Assembly: GCA_003242085.1 (NCBI GenBank)
Contig: QBML01000002.1
Span: forward strand, 1 to 64,000
DNA: 64,000 bases
Reading direction: 5' to 3'
DNA from: Pseudanabaena frigida
GTDB taxonomy: Bacteria > Cyanobacteriota > Cyanobacteriia > Pseudanabaenales > Pseudanabaenaceae
Shown here: one piece after another, positions 1 to 9,237 of the stretch
How positions within the stretch are numbered: the stretch's first letter is position 1
Layout: each line of letters begins with the position of its first letter
Made by a program: the position numbers and the translations under genes
The notes under the pieces: generated by a model
The model's input: only the letters and a program-made list of their open reading frames with translations
Databases searched by the model: none
What the model was told of the DNA's origin: nothing

Positions 1-129
1 ATAAATACTTATATATTTAATATATATCTGCTAATGAATAAGCTTGATTAAAGCATCCCAATATTTTTTGTAGTTTCTTTATTAAAAAATAGATAAAATC
101 AAATATTCTCAACTTATCTTTTCTTTTAA

Positions 130-366
130 ATAGAAATCTCTTCGCTAAGGAGCGAACTACCCTTCACACCTATTCGGTCTGAGTTTGTAACGACTCGCCC
201 CTTGCTTGATTACCTTGACAGGGGAACGATTGATTTCTTGAATGAATTGATTAATTACTACACAAAATGTAATAAAGAGGATTTAGCACACTACTATTGG
301 ATACAGGAGATCGCAAGTGGTGATTTGCTATGTCTGCTGGTTTCTGTTTTTTGGCGATCGCCCTAG
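130..366 (+). pseudogene. possible remnant of a coding region, family unknown
   Basis: The 611 bases before the amylase gene hold no convincing intact gene. One frame is open from 130 to a TAG at 364-366 and reads protein-like in its second half, with LLDYLDRGTIDFLNELI followed by a stretch rich in Tyr, Asp and Leu. There is no ATG or GTG start in frame; only a TTG near 205 could serve, giving about 52 residues. I do not recognise the family. It may be the 3' end of a decayed gene or chance. Bases 1-125 are very AT-rich, and 367-597 look like ordinary upstream DNA for the amylase. Confidence 0.25.
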
Positions 367-597
367 ATATGAAATGTAGACCTGAATTGATTTGAGGTAG
401 ATATAAGACGCTTCGCAGTACACATTGTGTACTTATGGTTAAGACTGGATTAAAACTTAAATTTGCTAGGATAGTTCCAATTCTTTCCTAGATCGCTTTA
501 AAAGGGCTTCAGATTTGATTTTACGAAATTTATTCCTTAGACGATCTCGCAATTAAGCGGTGATTGTCTTGATATTAGTTTGTTTTAAACTTTACGT

Positions 598-603
598 GGA
601 GGA
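598..603 (+). promoter_or_regulatory. strong ribosome binding site of the amylase gene
   Basis: GGAGGA lies 8 bases before the ATG at 612. It is a near-perfect Shine-Dalgarno sequence and fixes the start codon. Confidence 0.7.
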
Positions 604-611
604 CGTAAACC

Positions 612-2087
612 ATGTCCGATCAGAATGGCGTGATGATGCAGTACTTTCATTGGTACTTGCCCGATGACGGCAGCCTGTGGAAGCAGGTAGCAGAAAAAGC
701 CGAGGAATTAGCAAAAGTTGGAGTTACTTCCCTTTGGTTACCACCTGCATACAAAGGAACAGGAGGGGGAATGGATGTAGGTTATGGCATTTATGATTTG
801 TTTGACTTGGGAGAATTCGATCAAAAAGGTTCTGTGCGGACTAAGTATGGAACTAAAAAGGAATACATTCACGCTATTAAAGTAGCGCAGAAGGCAGGAA
901 TTAGGATCTATGCTGATGTTGTCTTTAATCACAAGCTTGGGGCAGATGAGACAGAAGATGTCGAAGCGACTCCAATGAGTATGGAAAATCGCAATCAACC
1001 GATTGGCGAATACCAGACAATCAAAGCTTGGACTCACTTCACTTTTCCCAATCGAAAGGGCAAGTATTCCACGATGGAGTGGCACTGGTGGCATTTTGAT
1101 GCGATCGACTACAACGCATATAACGAAGGTGAAGATGCTGTCTATTTACTGAAAGGCAAGTCATTTGACAACAATGTCGATCTAGAGAAAGGCAACTTTG
1201 ATTACTTAATGGGTTGTGACCTTGACATGGATAATCCTGAAGTCAAAGGAGAACTCAAATATTGGGGGGAATGGCATCAAGATACCACCAATGTTGATGG
1301 CTTCAGATTTGATGCTGTTAAACATGTGTCAGCAGAGTTTTTCCAAGAATGGCTAGATCACGTGCGTCACCATGCAAAACGCGACCTGTATGCTGTGGGT
1401 GAATATTGGTCTTACGAAGTAGATGCTTTGCACTATTTCATTGAGGCGACTGAGGGCAAAGTTGATTTATTTGATGCACCTTTGCATTACAACTTCCATG
1501 TTGCCAGCCAAGCTGGAAAAGACTACGATCTAACCCAAATTTTTGAAAATACCTTAGTCAAGGATCAGCCTACGCTTGCGGTTACCTTAGTAGATAATCA
1601 CGACTCGCAACCCTTACAATCCCTAGAGTCAGTCGTAGAATCATGGTTTAAACCCCTTGCCTATGCACTCATTTTGCTGCGTCGGGAAGGATATCCTTGT
1701 ATTTTTTACGCTGATTACTATGGCGCACATTACAAAGATCATGGCAAAGATGGTAACGAGTATGAAATCTGGATTGATAGCCACCAATGGTTACTAGACA
1801 AGTTTCTTTTTGCTCGCCAAACCTATGCCTATGGCGAACAGTATGACTATTTTGACCATCCCAACACAATTGGATGGACGAGGTTAGGTGATGATGAGCA
1901 CGCTGGAGGCATGGCAGTGGTTCTCAGTAATGGTGAGGATGGTCGCAAATCAATGGAAATCGGACATCCCAACTGCACTTATATAGATCTCACTGAGAAT
2001 GTGAAAGAGTCTATTACGACTAATGATGACGGCTGGGCAGAGTTTCGTTGTAATGCTGGTTCTGTCTCAGTGTGGGTTAGACAATAA
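612..2087 (+). CDS. amyA: cytoplasmic alpha-amylase (GH13 family)
   Basis: This enzyme hydrolyses internal alpha-1,4 bonds of starch- or glycogen-type glucans. The 491-residue protein has no signal peptide, so it should act on intracellular storage glucan. The four GH13 regions are visible: DVVFNHK (about 102-108), FRFDAVKH with nucleophile D234, AVGEYW with acid/base E264, and LVDNHD with transition-state Asp 331. The length and the start MSDQNGVMMQYFHWY match the AmyA-type liquefying amylases (GH13 subfamily 5). A strong ribosome site precedes the ATG and a hairpin terminator follows directly, so it is probably monocistronic. Assignment as an alpha-amylase is secure; the exact product profile cannot be read from sequence. 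Confidence 0.93.
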   Translation: MSDQNGVMMQYFHWYLPDDGSLWKQVAEKAEELAKVGVTSLWLPPAYKGTGGGMDVGYGIYDLFDLGEFDQKGSVRTKYGTKKEYIHAIKVAQKAGIRIYADVVFNHKLGADETEDVEATPMSMENRNQPIGEYQTIKAWTHFTFPNRKGKYSTMEWHWWHFDAIDYNAYNEGEDAVYLLKGKSFDNNVDLEKGNFDYLMGCDLDMDNPEVKGELKYWGEWHQDTTNVDGFRFDAVKHVSAEFFQEWLDHVRHHAKRDLYAVGEYWSYEVDALHYFIEATEGKVDLFDAPLHYNFHVASQAGKDYDLTQIFENTLVKDQPTLAVTLVDNHDSQPLQSLESVVESWFKPLAYALILLRREGYPCIFYADYYGAHYKDHGKDGNEYEIWIDSHQWLLDKFLFARQTYAYGEQYDYFDHPNTIGWTRLGDDEHAGGMAVVLSNGEDGRKSMEIGHPNCTYIDLTENVKESITTNDDGWAEFRCNAGSVSVWVRQ

Positions 2088-2122
2088 AAAACAGAGAGGG
2101 TGCAAAGCACCCTCTCTGTTTT
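2088..2122 (+). terminator. hairpin terminator after amyA
   Basis: A 16-bp perfect stem (2088-2103 with 2107-2122) closes on an AAA loop, with apex GTGC-AAA-GCAC and a T-run in the 3' arm. It starts one base after the amylase stop codon and belongs to the hairpin family described in the findings. Confidence 0.85.
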
Positions 2123-2190
2123 CTAAGCGCTCTAAATCATCTATGATCTCTAAATAGTTTCATAGACATTGCTCTACAACAAGTTAATTT

Positions 2191-2625
2191 ATGGCTTTAT
2201 ATCGCTTAATTTATGTTAGTCAGGCTGTCGCAGGGCTAGAATATCCTGACTTGGTCAAAATCCTAGAAAAGTCCGAGCTTAACAACAAAAAAGTAGGTAT
2301 TACAGGGATGTTAAGTTTTGGAGACTCAATGTTTTTGCAGGTATTAGAAGGTAGTAGGCGGGTAATTAGCCAAACCTATAATCGCATTTTGCTAGATCCG
2401 CGTCATGTGAATGCTGAACTGATTGATTTCTCAGAAATTGAGCACCGTGATTTTGGGGCTTGGTCGATGAAGGTAGTACAGCTAGGTAATCAAGCTGGGA
2501 TACGCGATATCATTTTGAAATATTCAAGTTCAGAAACTTTTTCTCCAATCTCTATGACTGGCAAACAGAGTCTTAACTTCTTGCGCGAATTAACGGAACT
2601 CTATCAGAGAGGTACAACCTCGTAA
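2191..2625 (+). CDS. pixD: BLUF-domain blue-light photoreceptor (PixD/Slr1694 type)
   Basis: This is a flavin-binding blue-light sensor. The 144-residue protein is a BLUF domain plus the short C-terminal helical extension of the PixD subfamily. The key residues sit at the canonical positions: Tyr8 (LIYVS), Asn32, Gln50 (FLQVLEG), Trp91 and Met93 (AWSMKVV). Tyr8 and Gln50 form the hydrogen-bond switch around FAD, and Trp91/Met93 relay the signal. In Synechocystis PixD binds the PatA-type regulator PixE and affects phototaxis. No pixE lies next to this gene, although PatA-type regulators occur at 38956 and 40396. The gene stands alone between the amylase terminator and a GTPase gene. Confidence 0.9.
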   Translation: MALYRLIYVSQAVAGLEYPDLVKILEKSELNNKKVGITGMLSFGDSMFLQVLEGSRRVISQTYNRILLDPRHVNAELIDFSEIEHRDFGAWSMKVVQLGNQAGIRDIILKYSSSETFSPISMTGKQSLNFLRELTELYQRGTTS

Positions 2626-2860
2626 TTAATTGCTCTGTTTCTTGTCCTATTCATCCAACAGCGATCGCTATCTCAAAGCCAAATAGATAGCCATGTCATC
2701 CATATTTACATATCTAAAGTGAGTCTCATATTCTTTTTTAGATTCCACTTTAGAATGATATTTTTTTAATTTACAACTTAAAAACACAAAATTTGACGGG
2801 TAATTGAGTGATATATTCATGATGGAGTATTAAATCTTCTTAAATCAAGGATCTGCTTGT

Positions 2861-5350
2861 ATGACTCTCCAGACTCTTTTTCCACAATGTCAAGATTTAC
2901 AGTCACAAGTTGAAGCGATTTTACAACTTTTGCAACAAGAACCAAATTTGCGATCGCAGCAGGATGGCAGCGTCGTTCAGGCTTCCTTAAGGAAAGCGAT
3001 CGCACCCACCTTTGAGATTGTATTTGCGGGGGCTTTTAGCGCAGGTAAATCAATGTTGATTAATGCGCTCTTAGAACGTGAATTACTTTATAGCGCTGAA
3101 GGACACGCAACGGGGACGGAATGCAAAATTGCTTTTGCTATAGCAGGTGAAGAGCGGGTTGTGTTGACATTCCTCAATGAAGTGGAAGTACGCGAACAGA
3201 TTCAAGCGCTATGTCAGTTAATTGGACAAGTTCCGCCCACAAATATCAATCAAATTGAAGCGCTCAAACAGTTGCAAACTGTAACTCTTGCCGTGATCGA
3301 GCAGGAGGGAGGTAAGAGCAAATCAAAACGCGCCAAAGATGCCGATGCGTTAAATCTGTTGATCGAAGGCTTTATCAATAACCGCGATCGCATTAGTTCT
3401 TTGACCAATGCTACCTATTCAATGGAACAGTTTGGCTTTGATAATCTTAAAAAAGCGGCTGACTATGCAAGGCGAGGAGCAAACAGCGCTGTTCTCAAGC
3501 GGGTGGAATATTATTGCAATCACCCACTTTTACAAGATGGCAATGTGATTATCGATACTCCTGGAATTGATGCGCCTGTGAAGAAAGATGCAGCATTGAC
3601 CTTTGAAAAAATTCAGCATCCCGATACTTCAGCAGTGGTCTTTGTTCTCAAAACGGCAGCCACTGGGGAAATGACTTCGGAGGAAACAGAACTCAGTGAA
3701 AAGATGCAAAGCAATGCAGGAATACGCGATCGCGTGTTTTATGTATTCAATCGAATTGATGAGACTTGGACTAACGATCAATTACGCGATCGCCTACAAA
3801 ACACCATCAATACACAATTTCGCAATAGTTCTAAAATCTATAAAACTAGCGGATTGCTTGGTTTCTATGGCAGTCAGATTAAGAATACAAGTTCTAGCAA
3901 TCGCTTTGGCTTAGATTCTGTGTTTGCCGAAAGTGTTAAGTCTGTGGGTGGTCAAGAGGGGACACCACAATTTGTTAATGAATTTAATAGCTATTGTTTG
4001 GTTTCTGGAAAGCTTGATATTACTAAATTCCCAATTCCATATAGTGTTTTGGAAACAAATGTCAAGAATGAGAAATATGTTAGGCTGCTCAGTAGCTTGG
4101 GGACTGGACTAATCAATCAACTGATTAAAGATAGTGGCATTGAGGAATTTCGCACGGCGATTACACGCTATCTGACTACTGAGAAACGTCCATTGCTGTT
4201 TGCCGATCTTGCTGACGACTTGCAGCCAATTTGTATCGCTCTACGTCAGTCCTATCTGGAAGCATGGCACGCACTCGAAAGTCAACCTCGCGACATTGAA
4301 GCGATCAAGTCTCAAGAGTTACAGAAACTCAGTCAAGATCTCAAACAGATCGGCGATCGCCTACGCGAGAATATTGCTCATGAAGTAAATGTTGCCGTTG
4401 CTAGCGATCGCGATGAGCTTTTAGAGGCGGATTACTTGAGGCTAAAAACTAGGATGGTCAGGCGCTTAGACGAACTAATTGTCAGCTTCTCCGTAGCATT
4501 GGTACATCAACGCGCTCAGGCTAGTCATCGTCGTAACTCTGTAGTGCCCGTAATGGGGATTTTGACTGAGGGATTTTATCTCTTGGCAAATGAATTGGAA
4601 GATGTTTTGGTGGAATGCTCTAAGGAGATTATTACTAATTTCTTCCAAAATCTGATTGAGAAGATCAAGAAAGCAGATTACTACCGCGAACTCTACCGTT
4701 TGCTGGGTAACGATGGTGACACGGAGAGCTATTTACAAAGTTTGATGGTAAAAGCATCTGAGGCACTGGTGAATGAAGCGAAAACTGAATGCGATCGCTA
4801 TGTGCGCGAACGTCCGACCTTCTATGCAGAGGGTACTGCGGGATTTTGGCAGTTGCAGCAAACTTTGCAACAGGCTTGTCGTGGCTATGATTATCAAAGC
4901 ATGATCGAGTCTGAGCCTGCCATTCGTCAATTGTTAAAACTAGATTTTGAGTTTAAAGTCAAAGATACAGTAATTCGCACTTTCCGCCAGACGATCAATC
5001 AAACTCTCAACACGCATCTATTAGGTGGTGCTGATAAACAAGCAGATAAAATTTTGCAGCAATACGATCGCGCCCGCGATTATCTAGCCCAAACCCTCGA
5101 AAAAGAAGCGCAATCTAAAGTTGATAATAATCGCCGTTTACAAGGTGAGGTAAAGCAGAATATTGATACTTACAATAGCGCAGTTTCTAGTATTAACCAG
5201 TGTTTAGAAGCAATGCAATTGACTCGCAAAAAGTTGCCAATTATCAGCGAATCTGACTTGTCTGTGAGCACAGTGACGACTGATGTAATAGAAACAGAGT
5301 CTATTGTCATTGATGACACAACTAGCTCTTTATCTGACCCAGAATCATAA
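2861..5350 (+). CDS. bacterial dynamin-like GTPase
   Basis: This large GTPase of the dynamin superfamily (829 residues) probably remodels or binds membranes. The G domain shows G1 GAFSAGKS at 57-64, a likely G2 threonine in GHATGTECK (81-89), G3 DTPG at 232-235 and G4 NRID at 297-300. The rest is long and helical, as in dynamin stalks, and ends in a Ser/Thr/Asp-rich tail. I see no clear transmembrane segment. The long G1-to-G3 spacing and total length suit bacterial dynamin-like proteins rather than a small Era-like GTPase. It has its own upstream gap of 235 bases and its own terminator, so it is probably monocistronic. The cellular role is unknown. Confidence 0.82.
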   Translation: MTLQTLFPQCQDLQSQVEAILQLLQQEPNLRSQQDGSVVQASLRKAIAPTFEIVFAGAFSAGKSMLINALLERELLYSAEGHATGTECKIAFAIAGEERVVLTFLNEVEVREQIQALCQLIGQVPPTNINQIEALKQLQTVTLAVIEQEGGKSKSKRAKDADALNLLIEGFINNRDRISSLTNATYSMEQFGFDNLKKAADYARRGANSAVLKRVEYYCNHPLLQDGNVIIDTPGIDAPVKKDAALTFEKIQHPDTSAVVFVLKTAATGEMTSEETELSEKMQSNAGIRDRVFYVFNRIDETWTNDQLRDRLQNTINTQFRNSSKIYKTSGLLGFYGSQIKNTSSSNRFGLDSVFAESVKSVGGQEGTPQFVNEFNSYCLVSGKLDITKFPIPYSVLETNVKNEKYVRLLSSLGTGLINQLIKDSGIEEFRTAITRYLTTEKRPLLFADLADDLQPICIALRQSYLEAWHALESQPRDIEAIKSQELQKLSQDLKQIGDRLRENIAHEVNVAVASDRDELLEADYLRLKTRMVRRLDELIVSFSVALVHQRAQASHRRNSVVPVMGILTEGFYLLANELEDVLVECSKEIITNFFQNLIEKIKKADYYRELYRLLGNDGDTESYLQSLMVKASEALVNEAKTECDRYVRERPTFYAEGTAGFWQLQQTLQQACRGYDYQSMIESEPAIRQLLKLDFEFKVKDTVIRTFRQTINQTLNTHLLGGADKQADKILQQYDRARDYLAQTLEKEAQSKVDNNRRLQGEVKQNIDTYNSAVSSINQCLEAMQLTRKKLPIISESDLSVSTVTTDVIETESIVIDDTTSSLSDPES

Positions 5351-5377
5351 CTAATGTGAGCTTTAGCTAACTGTTAG

Positions 5378-5420
5378 CAGAAGTCTTAGACTCTAATAAT
5401 AATTGAGTCTAAGACTTCTG
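5378..5420 (+). terminator. hairpin terminator after the GTPase gene
   Basis: A 16-bp perfect inverted repeat (5378-5393 and 5405-5420) is separated by an 11-base AT-only loop. The loop lacks the GC-triloop apex of the other hairpins in this window. Confidence 0.7.
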
Positions 5421-5449
5421 TTGACGTACGGCAAACTGCCGTATATAAT
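5421..5449 (+). promoter_or_regulatory. promoter with operator palindrome filling the -35/-10 spacer of the DUF1778/GNAT operon
   Basis: TTGACG (5421-5426) and TATAAT (5444-5449) are separated by exactly 17 bases. Those 17 bases are a perfect inverted repeat, TACGGCA-AAC-TGCCGTA (5427-5443). A repressor bound here would block RNA polymerase. The antitoxin encoded 25 bases downstream is the obvious candidate, as expected for an autoregulated toxin-antitoxin operon. Confidence 0.7.
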
Positions 5450-5473
5450 CGATTAAAATATGGATAAATTAGT

Positions 5474-5761
5474 ATGACTAATTCAACTCCCTCAAAAGCG
5501 ATCGCTAGACTTGAAGCGAGAATCAGCCCAGAAACTAAGTCTTTATTACAGAAAGCTGCTGATTTAGAAGGACGGACGCTAACAGATTTCATTGTTGCTA
5601 GTGTCCAAGCAGAGGCTTATCGAGTCATTGAAAAACATCAAAAATTAAAGCTAAGTATTGATGACAGTGAAGCTTTTGTTTCTGCTCTGCTCAATCCTCC
5701 GCAGCCTAATGAAGCTCTAAGAAATGCTGCTTTTAGATATAAACAGGTGACTTCAGTTTAA
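5474..5761 (+). CDS. DUF1778 (TacA-like) antitoxin
   Basis: This is the antitoxin of a type II pair. The 95-residue protein has an N-terminal ribbon-helix-helix segment (about 10-50, with EARISPETKSLLQKAADLEG and a following TDFIVAS helix), typical of DUF1778 proteins. Its C-terminal tail would wrap the toxin. The ribbon-helix-helix part should bind the palindrome in the promoter spacer just upstream. Its stop codon overlaps the toxin ATG by one base (TAATG), which implies translational coupling. Family assignment is firm; repression of this promoter is inferred from the layout. Confidence 0.85.
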   Translation: MTNSTPSKAIARLEARISPETKSLLQKAADLEGRTLTDFIVASVQAEAYRVIEKHQKLKLSIDDSEAFVSALLNPPQPNEALRNAAFRYKQVTSV

Positions 5762-6270
5762 TGGCAATTAAGATTGAAGCCTTCGATACTCGTAAACACT
5801 ACCGCTCCAATTTTAGTTGTGGCAAAGACAGCCTAGATAATTACATCCATAAACAAGCATCTCAGGATATCAAGAGAAGAGTATCAACTGTATTCGTATT
5901 AATTGACAATTCCGATCCTACGCTAAATATTTTGGCTTATTACACGCTTTCTGCATACACTGTTGAAATTACTGAGCTAGATCAATCTCTATCCAAGCAA
6001 TTACCACGATATCCTCAATTGCCAGCTACTTTATTGGGTCGTCTTGCTGTTGACAACACTCAAAAAGGCAAAAGATTTGGTGAGTTAATGTTAGTAGATG
6101 CTCTTAAAAAAGCGATCGCAGTTTCTAGTCAAGTTGCATCCCTAGCAGTTATCGTCGAAGCTTTAGATGAAAGTGCGGTAAATTTTTATCTAAAGTATGG
6201 CTTTCAACAATTCAAACAAAATTCTATGAAGTTATATCTTCCTAAGAAGTCTATTAAAGATATTTTTTAA
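5761..6270 (+). CDS. GNAT-family acetyltransferase toxin (TacT/AtaT-like)
   Basis: This GNAT toxin most likely acetylates the amino group of aminoacyl-tRNA and so stops translation, as known for TacT and AtaT paired with DUF1778 antitoxins. The 169-residue protein shows the N-terminal FSCGKDSLDNYIHKQA segment, the core strand and acetyl-CoA loop LGRLAVDNTQKGKRFGE (92-108), and the catalytic tyrosine Y146 in NFYLKYGF. No truncation or missing motif is visible, so this appears to be the only intact toxin of the three toxin-antitoxin loci in the window. A 15-bp inverted repeat follows about 50 bases after the stop. Confidence 0.85.
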   Translation: MAIKIEAFDTRKHYRSNFSCGKDSLDNYIHKQASQDIKRRVSTVFVLIDNSDPTLNILAYYTLSAYTVEITELDQSLSKQLPRYPQLPATLLGRLAVDNTQKGKRFGELMLVDALKKAIAVSSQVASLAVIVEALDESAVNFYLKYGFQQFKQNSMKLYLPKKSIKDIF

Positions 6271-6321
6271 AATATTGGTATTGAATTATCTTGATCTACC
6301 ATTTCATAGCTTTATACATAA

Positions 6322-6364
6322 TTATTTGCAAAGTATCAACTTTAAGTGAATACTTTGCAAATAA
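6322..6364. repeat. 15-bp perfect inverted repeat after the toxin gene
   Basis: Arms at 6322-6336 and 6350-6364 (core TTTGCAAAGTAT) are perfectly complementary around a 13-base spacer. It has no T-run, so it could be a stabilising 3' hairpin for the toxin mRNA or an operator for the HNH gene 70 bases downstream. Confidence 0.5.
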
Positions 6365-6434
6365 CTCAAAAAAGAGAGAACTGATAAGATATTTTAGTAT
6401 TGTAGAAATACTAGATTTTGCAAAATATATACCT

Positions 6435-6686
6435 ATGGCTGACAAAACACCACGCACTTCAATCCCAACGGACGTTAGAGAAAAGATTTTTGAGCGTAAT
6501 AATTACCAATGCCAAAGCTGCCACAAAATCGACCTTACCGCTAAAAGCTTACATATCGATCACATTATTCCCCTCGCACAAGGTGGAGCTAATGACATGA
6601 GTAATCTGCAAACTCTTTGTGCAAAATGTAACCTTAAGAAAAGCTCCAAAATCGATCCACGCTTTCGCAGATTGTATAGTGATTAG
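6435..6686 (+). CDS. small HNH endonuclease-domain protein
   Basis: This 83-residue protein is little more than an HNH nuclease module. A zinc-binding pair CQSC is followed by HIDHIIPLAQGG, the Asn of NDMSNLQTLC, and the second pair CAKC. The same frame is open upstream to 6291, but the ATG at 6435 (MADKTPRTSIPTDVRE) is where family similarity begins, and the upstream residues look non-coding. Small stand-alone HNH proteins of this type are common in cyanobacteria. It could nick or cut DNA, but substrate and role (repair, mobile-element remnant, defence) cannot be read from the sequence. Confidence 0.78.
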   Translation: MADKTPRTSIPTDVREKIFERNNYQCQSCHKIDLTAKSLHIDHIIPLAQGGANDMSNLQTLCAKCNLKKSSKIDPRFRRLYSD

Positions 6687-6688
6687 TG

Positions 6689-6711
6689 AAGGCGGGACTA
6701 TGCGCCGCCTT
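6689..6711. terminator. imperfect hairpin between convergent genes
   Basis: AAGGCGG (6689-6695) pairs with CCGCCTT (6705-6711) just after the HNH stop codon. It looks like a worn copy of the GGCGGCGC-type hairpins elsewhere in the window. Confidence 0.45.
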
Positions 6712-6767
6712 TGTTCAAACTGGAATGGATTCTAGATAACATCTTTATCAAATAACAAAGCAACCTT

Positions 6768-7231
<464 letters not shown>

Positions 7232-7233
<2 letters not shown>

Positions 7234-8314
7234 AAACAGGTTGGAAGTAAAATGCAAAGCCTAGAATTGCGTAAGTTGCTACTAGCAAAGAGCCTTCTAG
7301 CCAATTCGATCGCCCATCTGAACTAATCGAATTGGCAATCAGAACTGCTACTGCCACGGCAACTAGCTCAAAGGGATTAAAGTTTAAATCCATTGGCTTG
7401 CCCATAAACCAACCGATAATTACTAATAAAGGTGCAACAAATAGCGCGATTTGCATACTGGAACCCACAGCAACTGATACAGAAAGTTCCATTTTGTTCT
7501 TCATTGCTACGGTAATTGCCGTCGTATGTTCTGCCGCATTACCAATAATTGGTAGCAAAATTACCCCAGTAAATAGTTCTGTTAATCCTAATTGTGCTGT
7601 TGCCTCTTCTAACGTTCCAACTAAAAGTTCTGACTCTAAAGCAACTAGTAAAGTTACACCAAATAGAACGGCAATCCATAATTTGAGATTTATCTTTTGT
7701 GGATGCCCATCCTCAGCCTCAGCGTCATCTGCCTCCGATTTACCCACATCATAGAGATAAGCATGGGTTTTCATCGAAAAAAGTAATGTCAAGCAATAGA
7801 CAACAATCAAAACGATCGCAACAGATATTGATAGTTTTTGTAAGACTTCTTCGCTGATACCCGCAGTCGTAAAATTAGCAGCCGTCGGCAACAAAATTGC
7901 AATTACTGCCAAATTCATCACTGAAGCATTTAACCTCGCCATTGTTGGCTGAAATTCTTGCTCTTTGTAGCGTAGCCCACCCAAAAACATTGAGAGACCC
8001 ATCACTAGCAAAAGGTTGCCAATAATTGAGCCTGTAATGCTAGCTTTTACAACGCTCGTAAATCCTGCATTTAAAGCAACGATCGCAATAATTAGCTCGG
8101 TCGCATTCCCAAATGTCGCATTTAATAAACCACCCCAAGATGGTCCCAACACTACCGAGATTTCTTCAGTTGCGGTGCTTAACCAAGAGGCTAAGGGCAA
8201 AATCGCGATCGCGGAAGTCACAAACACGACCGTAGAATTCCAACCAAGTAAGTGACCAATTACTGAAATCGGCACAAACACAAGTAACCCAAAGGAGAAG
8301 ATTTTCTTAACCAT
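7232..8314 (-). CDS. cax: calcium/proton antiporter (CaCA family, Cax/ChaA type)
   Basis: This inner-membrane antiporter exports Ca2+ in exchange for protons. The 360-residue protein is almost entirely hydrophobic, with about ten to eleven membrane helices. It shows the two alpha-repeat signatures that form the ion path: GNATELIIAIVAL in the first half and GNAAEHTTAITVAMKNK in the second. An acidic cytoplasmic loop (SEADDAEAEDGHPQK) separates the halves, as in Cax proteins. The stop codon lies inside its own terminator hairpin. It is transcribed away from the corrinoid adenosyltransferase gene, with a 313-base divergent gap between them. Confidence 0.9.
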
Positions 8315-8431
8315 AAACCAGCCGTAGTAGAGTCAAGGGTAAATATACCAACGTAATGCTAGTGATAATAGAGCAAGTTTGCTGTATTGCATTTGTCGCA
8401 ATGTTTTTAATCCAAATAGATTGGGCAAATC

Positions 8432-8478
8432 AAAAACCAACTAAAGGCGGCGCTTCGCGCCGCCTTTAGTTGGTTTTT
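8432..8478. repeat. long GC-triloop hairpin between divergent genes
   Basis: A 22-bp perfect stem (8432-8453 with 8457-8478) closes on a TTC loop, with apex GGCGGCGC-TTC-GCGCCGCC. It lies in the gap 8315-8627, upstream of both the antiporter gene (left) and the adenosyltransferase gene (right), so it terminates neither. I see no other gene in this gap. Confidence 0.8.
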
Positions 8479-8627
8479 ATGTCCTAAGCAAAATTTGCAT
8501 TGCTATATTTTGAATAGGGCTACGACAGATTCATGATGCTAAGTACTCTCCGCTATTGCGATAAAATAAGCGCAAGTGAAACATCCAAATAAAAAATCGT
8601 TTTGCCGCAACTCCGTAGGAAATCTCT

Positions 8628-9236
8628 ATGACAGAACTTACCGCCGAACAACACCGCACCAAAATGCAACGCCGCCAAGAGGTACAACATCAGAGGATTG
8701 CGGAGCGTAAGCTCGAAAAAGGGCTGATCATTATCAATACGGGTGACGGTAAAGGTAAAACTACTGCTGCATTGGGGATGGTATTGCGATCGCTGGGGCA
8801 TGGATATAAAGTGGCGATCGTGCAATTTATCAAAGGTGCATGGGAGCCTGCGGAAAAGAAAATTTTTGAAATGTGGCAAGACCAACTCGTTTTCCAAGCA
8901 TTGGGAGAAGGCTTTACTTGGGAAACCCAAGACCGCGATCGCGATATCGCTAAAACAAAGGAAGCATGGGAAGTCGGATTCAGCTACATCAAAAATCCTG
9001 AATACAGACTTGTCTTACTTGATGAAGTAAATATTGCCTTAAAGCTTGGTTATCTTGATGTCGAAACTGTGATTGCTGGACTAAAAGATAAACCTGCCGA
9101 TTCGCACGTCATTCTCACGGGTAGGGGCGCACCTGCTGAGTTAATCGAAGTCGCTGACTTAGTAACGAGAATGGAACTCGTCAAACATCCATTTAGAGAA
9201 CAGGGTGTCAAAGCTCAAGCAGGAATAGAGTTTTAG
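8628..9236 (+). CDS. cobO: cob(I)yrinic acid a,c-diamide adenosyltransferase
   Basis: This enzyme transfers the adenosyl group of ATP to Co(I) corrinoids in cobalamin biosynthesis and salvage (CobO/BtuR/CobA family). The 202-residue protein has the family P-loop GDGKGKTT at 39-46, the substrate-binding VQFIKGAW segment, and the VLLDEVNIAL and VILTGRGAPAELIEVADLVT motifs. The length is normal. It is followed after one base by an oxidoreductase gene, so the two are cotranscribed. No cobalamin riboswitch is obvious in the 313-base upstream gap. Confidence 0.92.
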   Translation: MTELTAEQHRTKMQRRQEVQHQRIAERKLEKGLIIINTGDGKGKTTAALGMVLRSLGHGYKVAIVQFIKGAWEPAEKKIFEMWQDQLVFQALGEGFTWETQDRDRDIAKTKEAWEVGFSYIKNPEYRLVLLDEVNIALKLGYLDVETVIAGLKDKPADSHVILTGRGAPAELIEVADLVTRMELVKHPFREQGVKAQAGIEF

Positions 9237-9237
9237 T

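Noticed and set aside
8315-8627. Cobalamin riboswitch before cobO
   Set aside because: I looked for a B12-box-like segment in the gap and saw none; the only structure is the GC-triloop hairpin.
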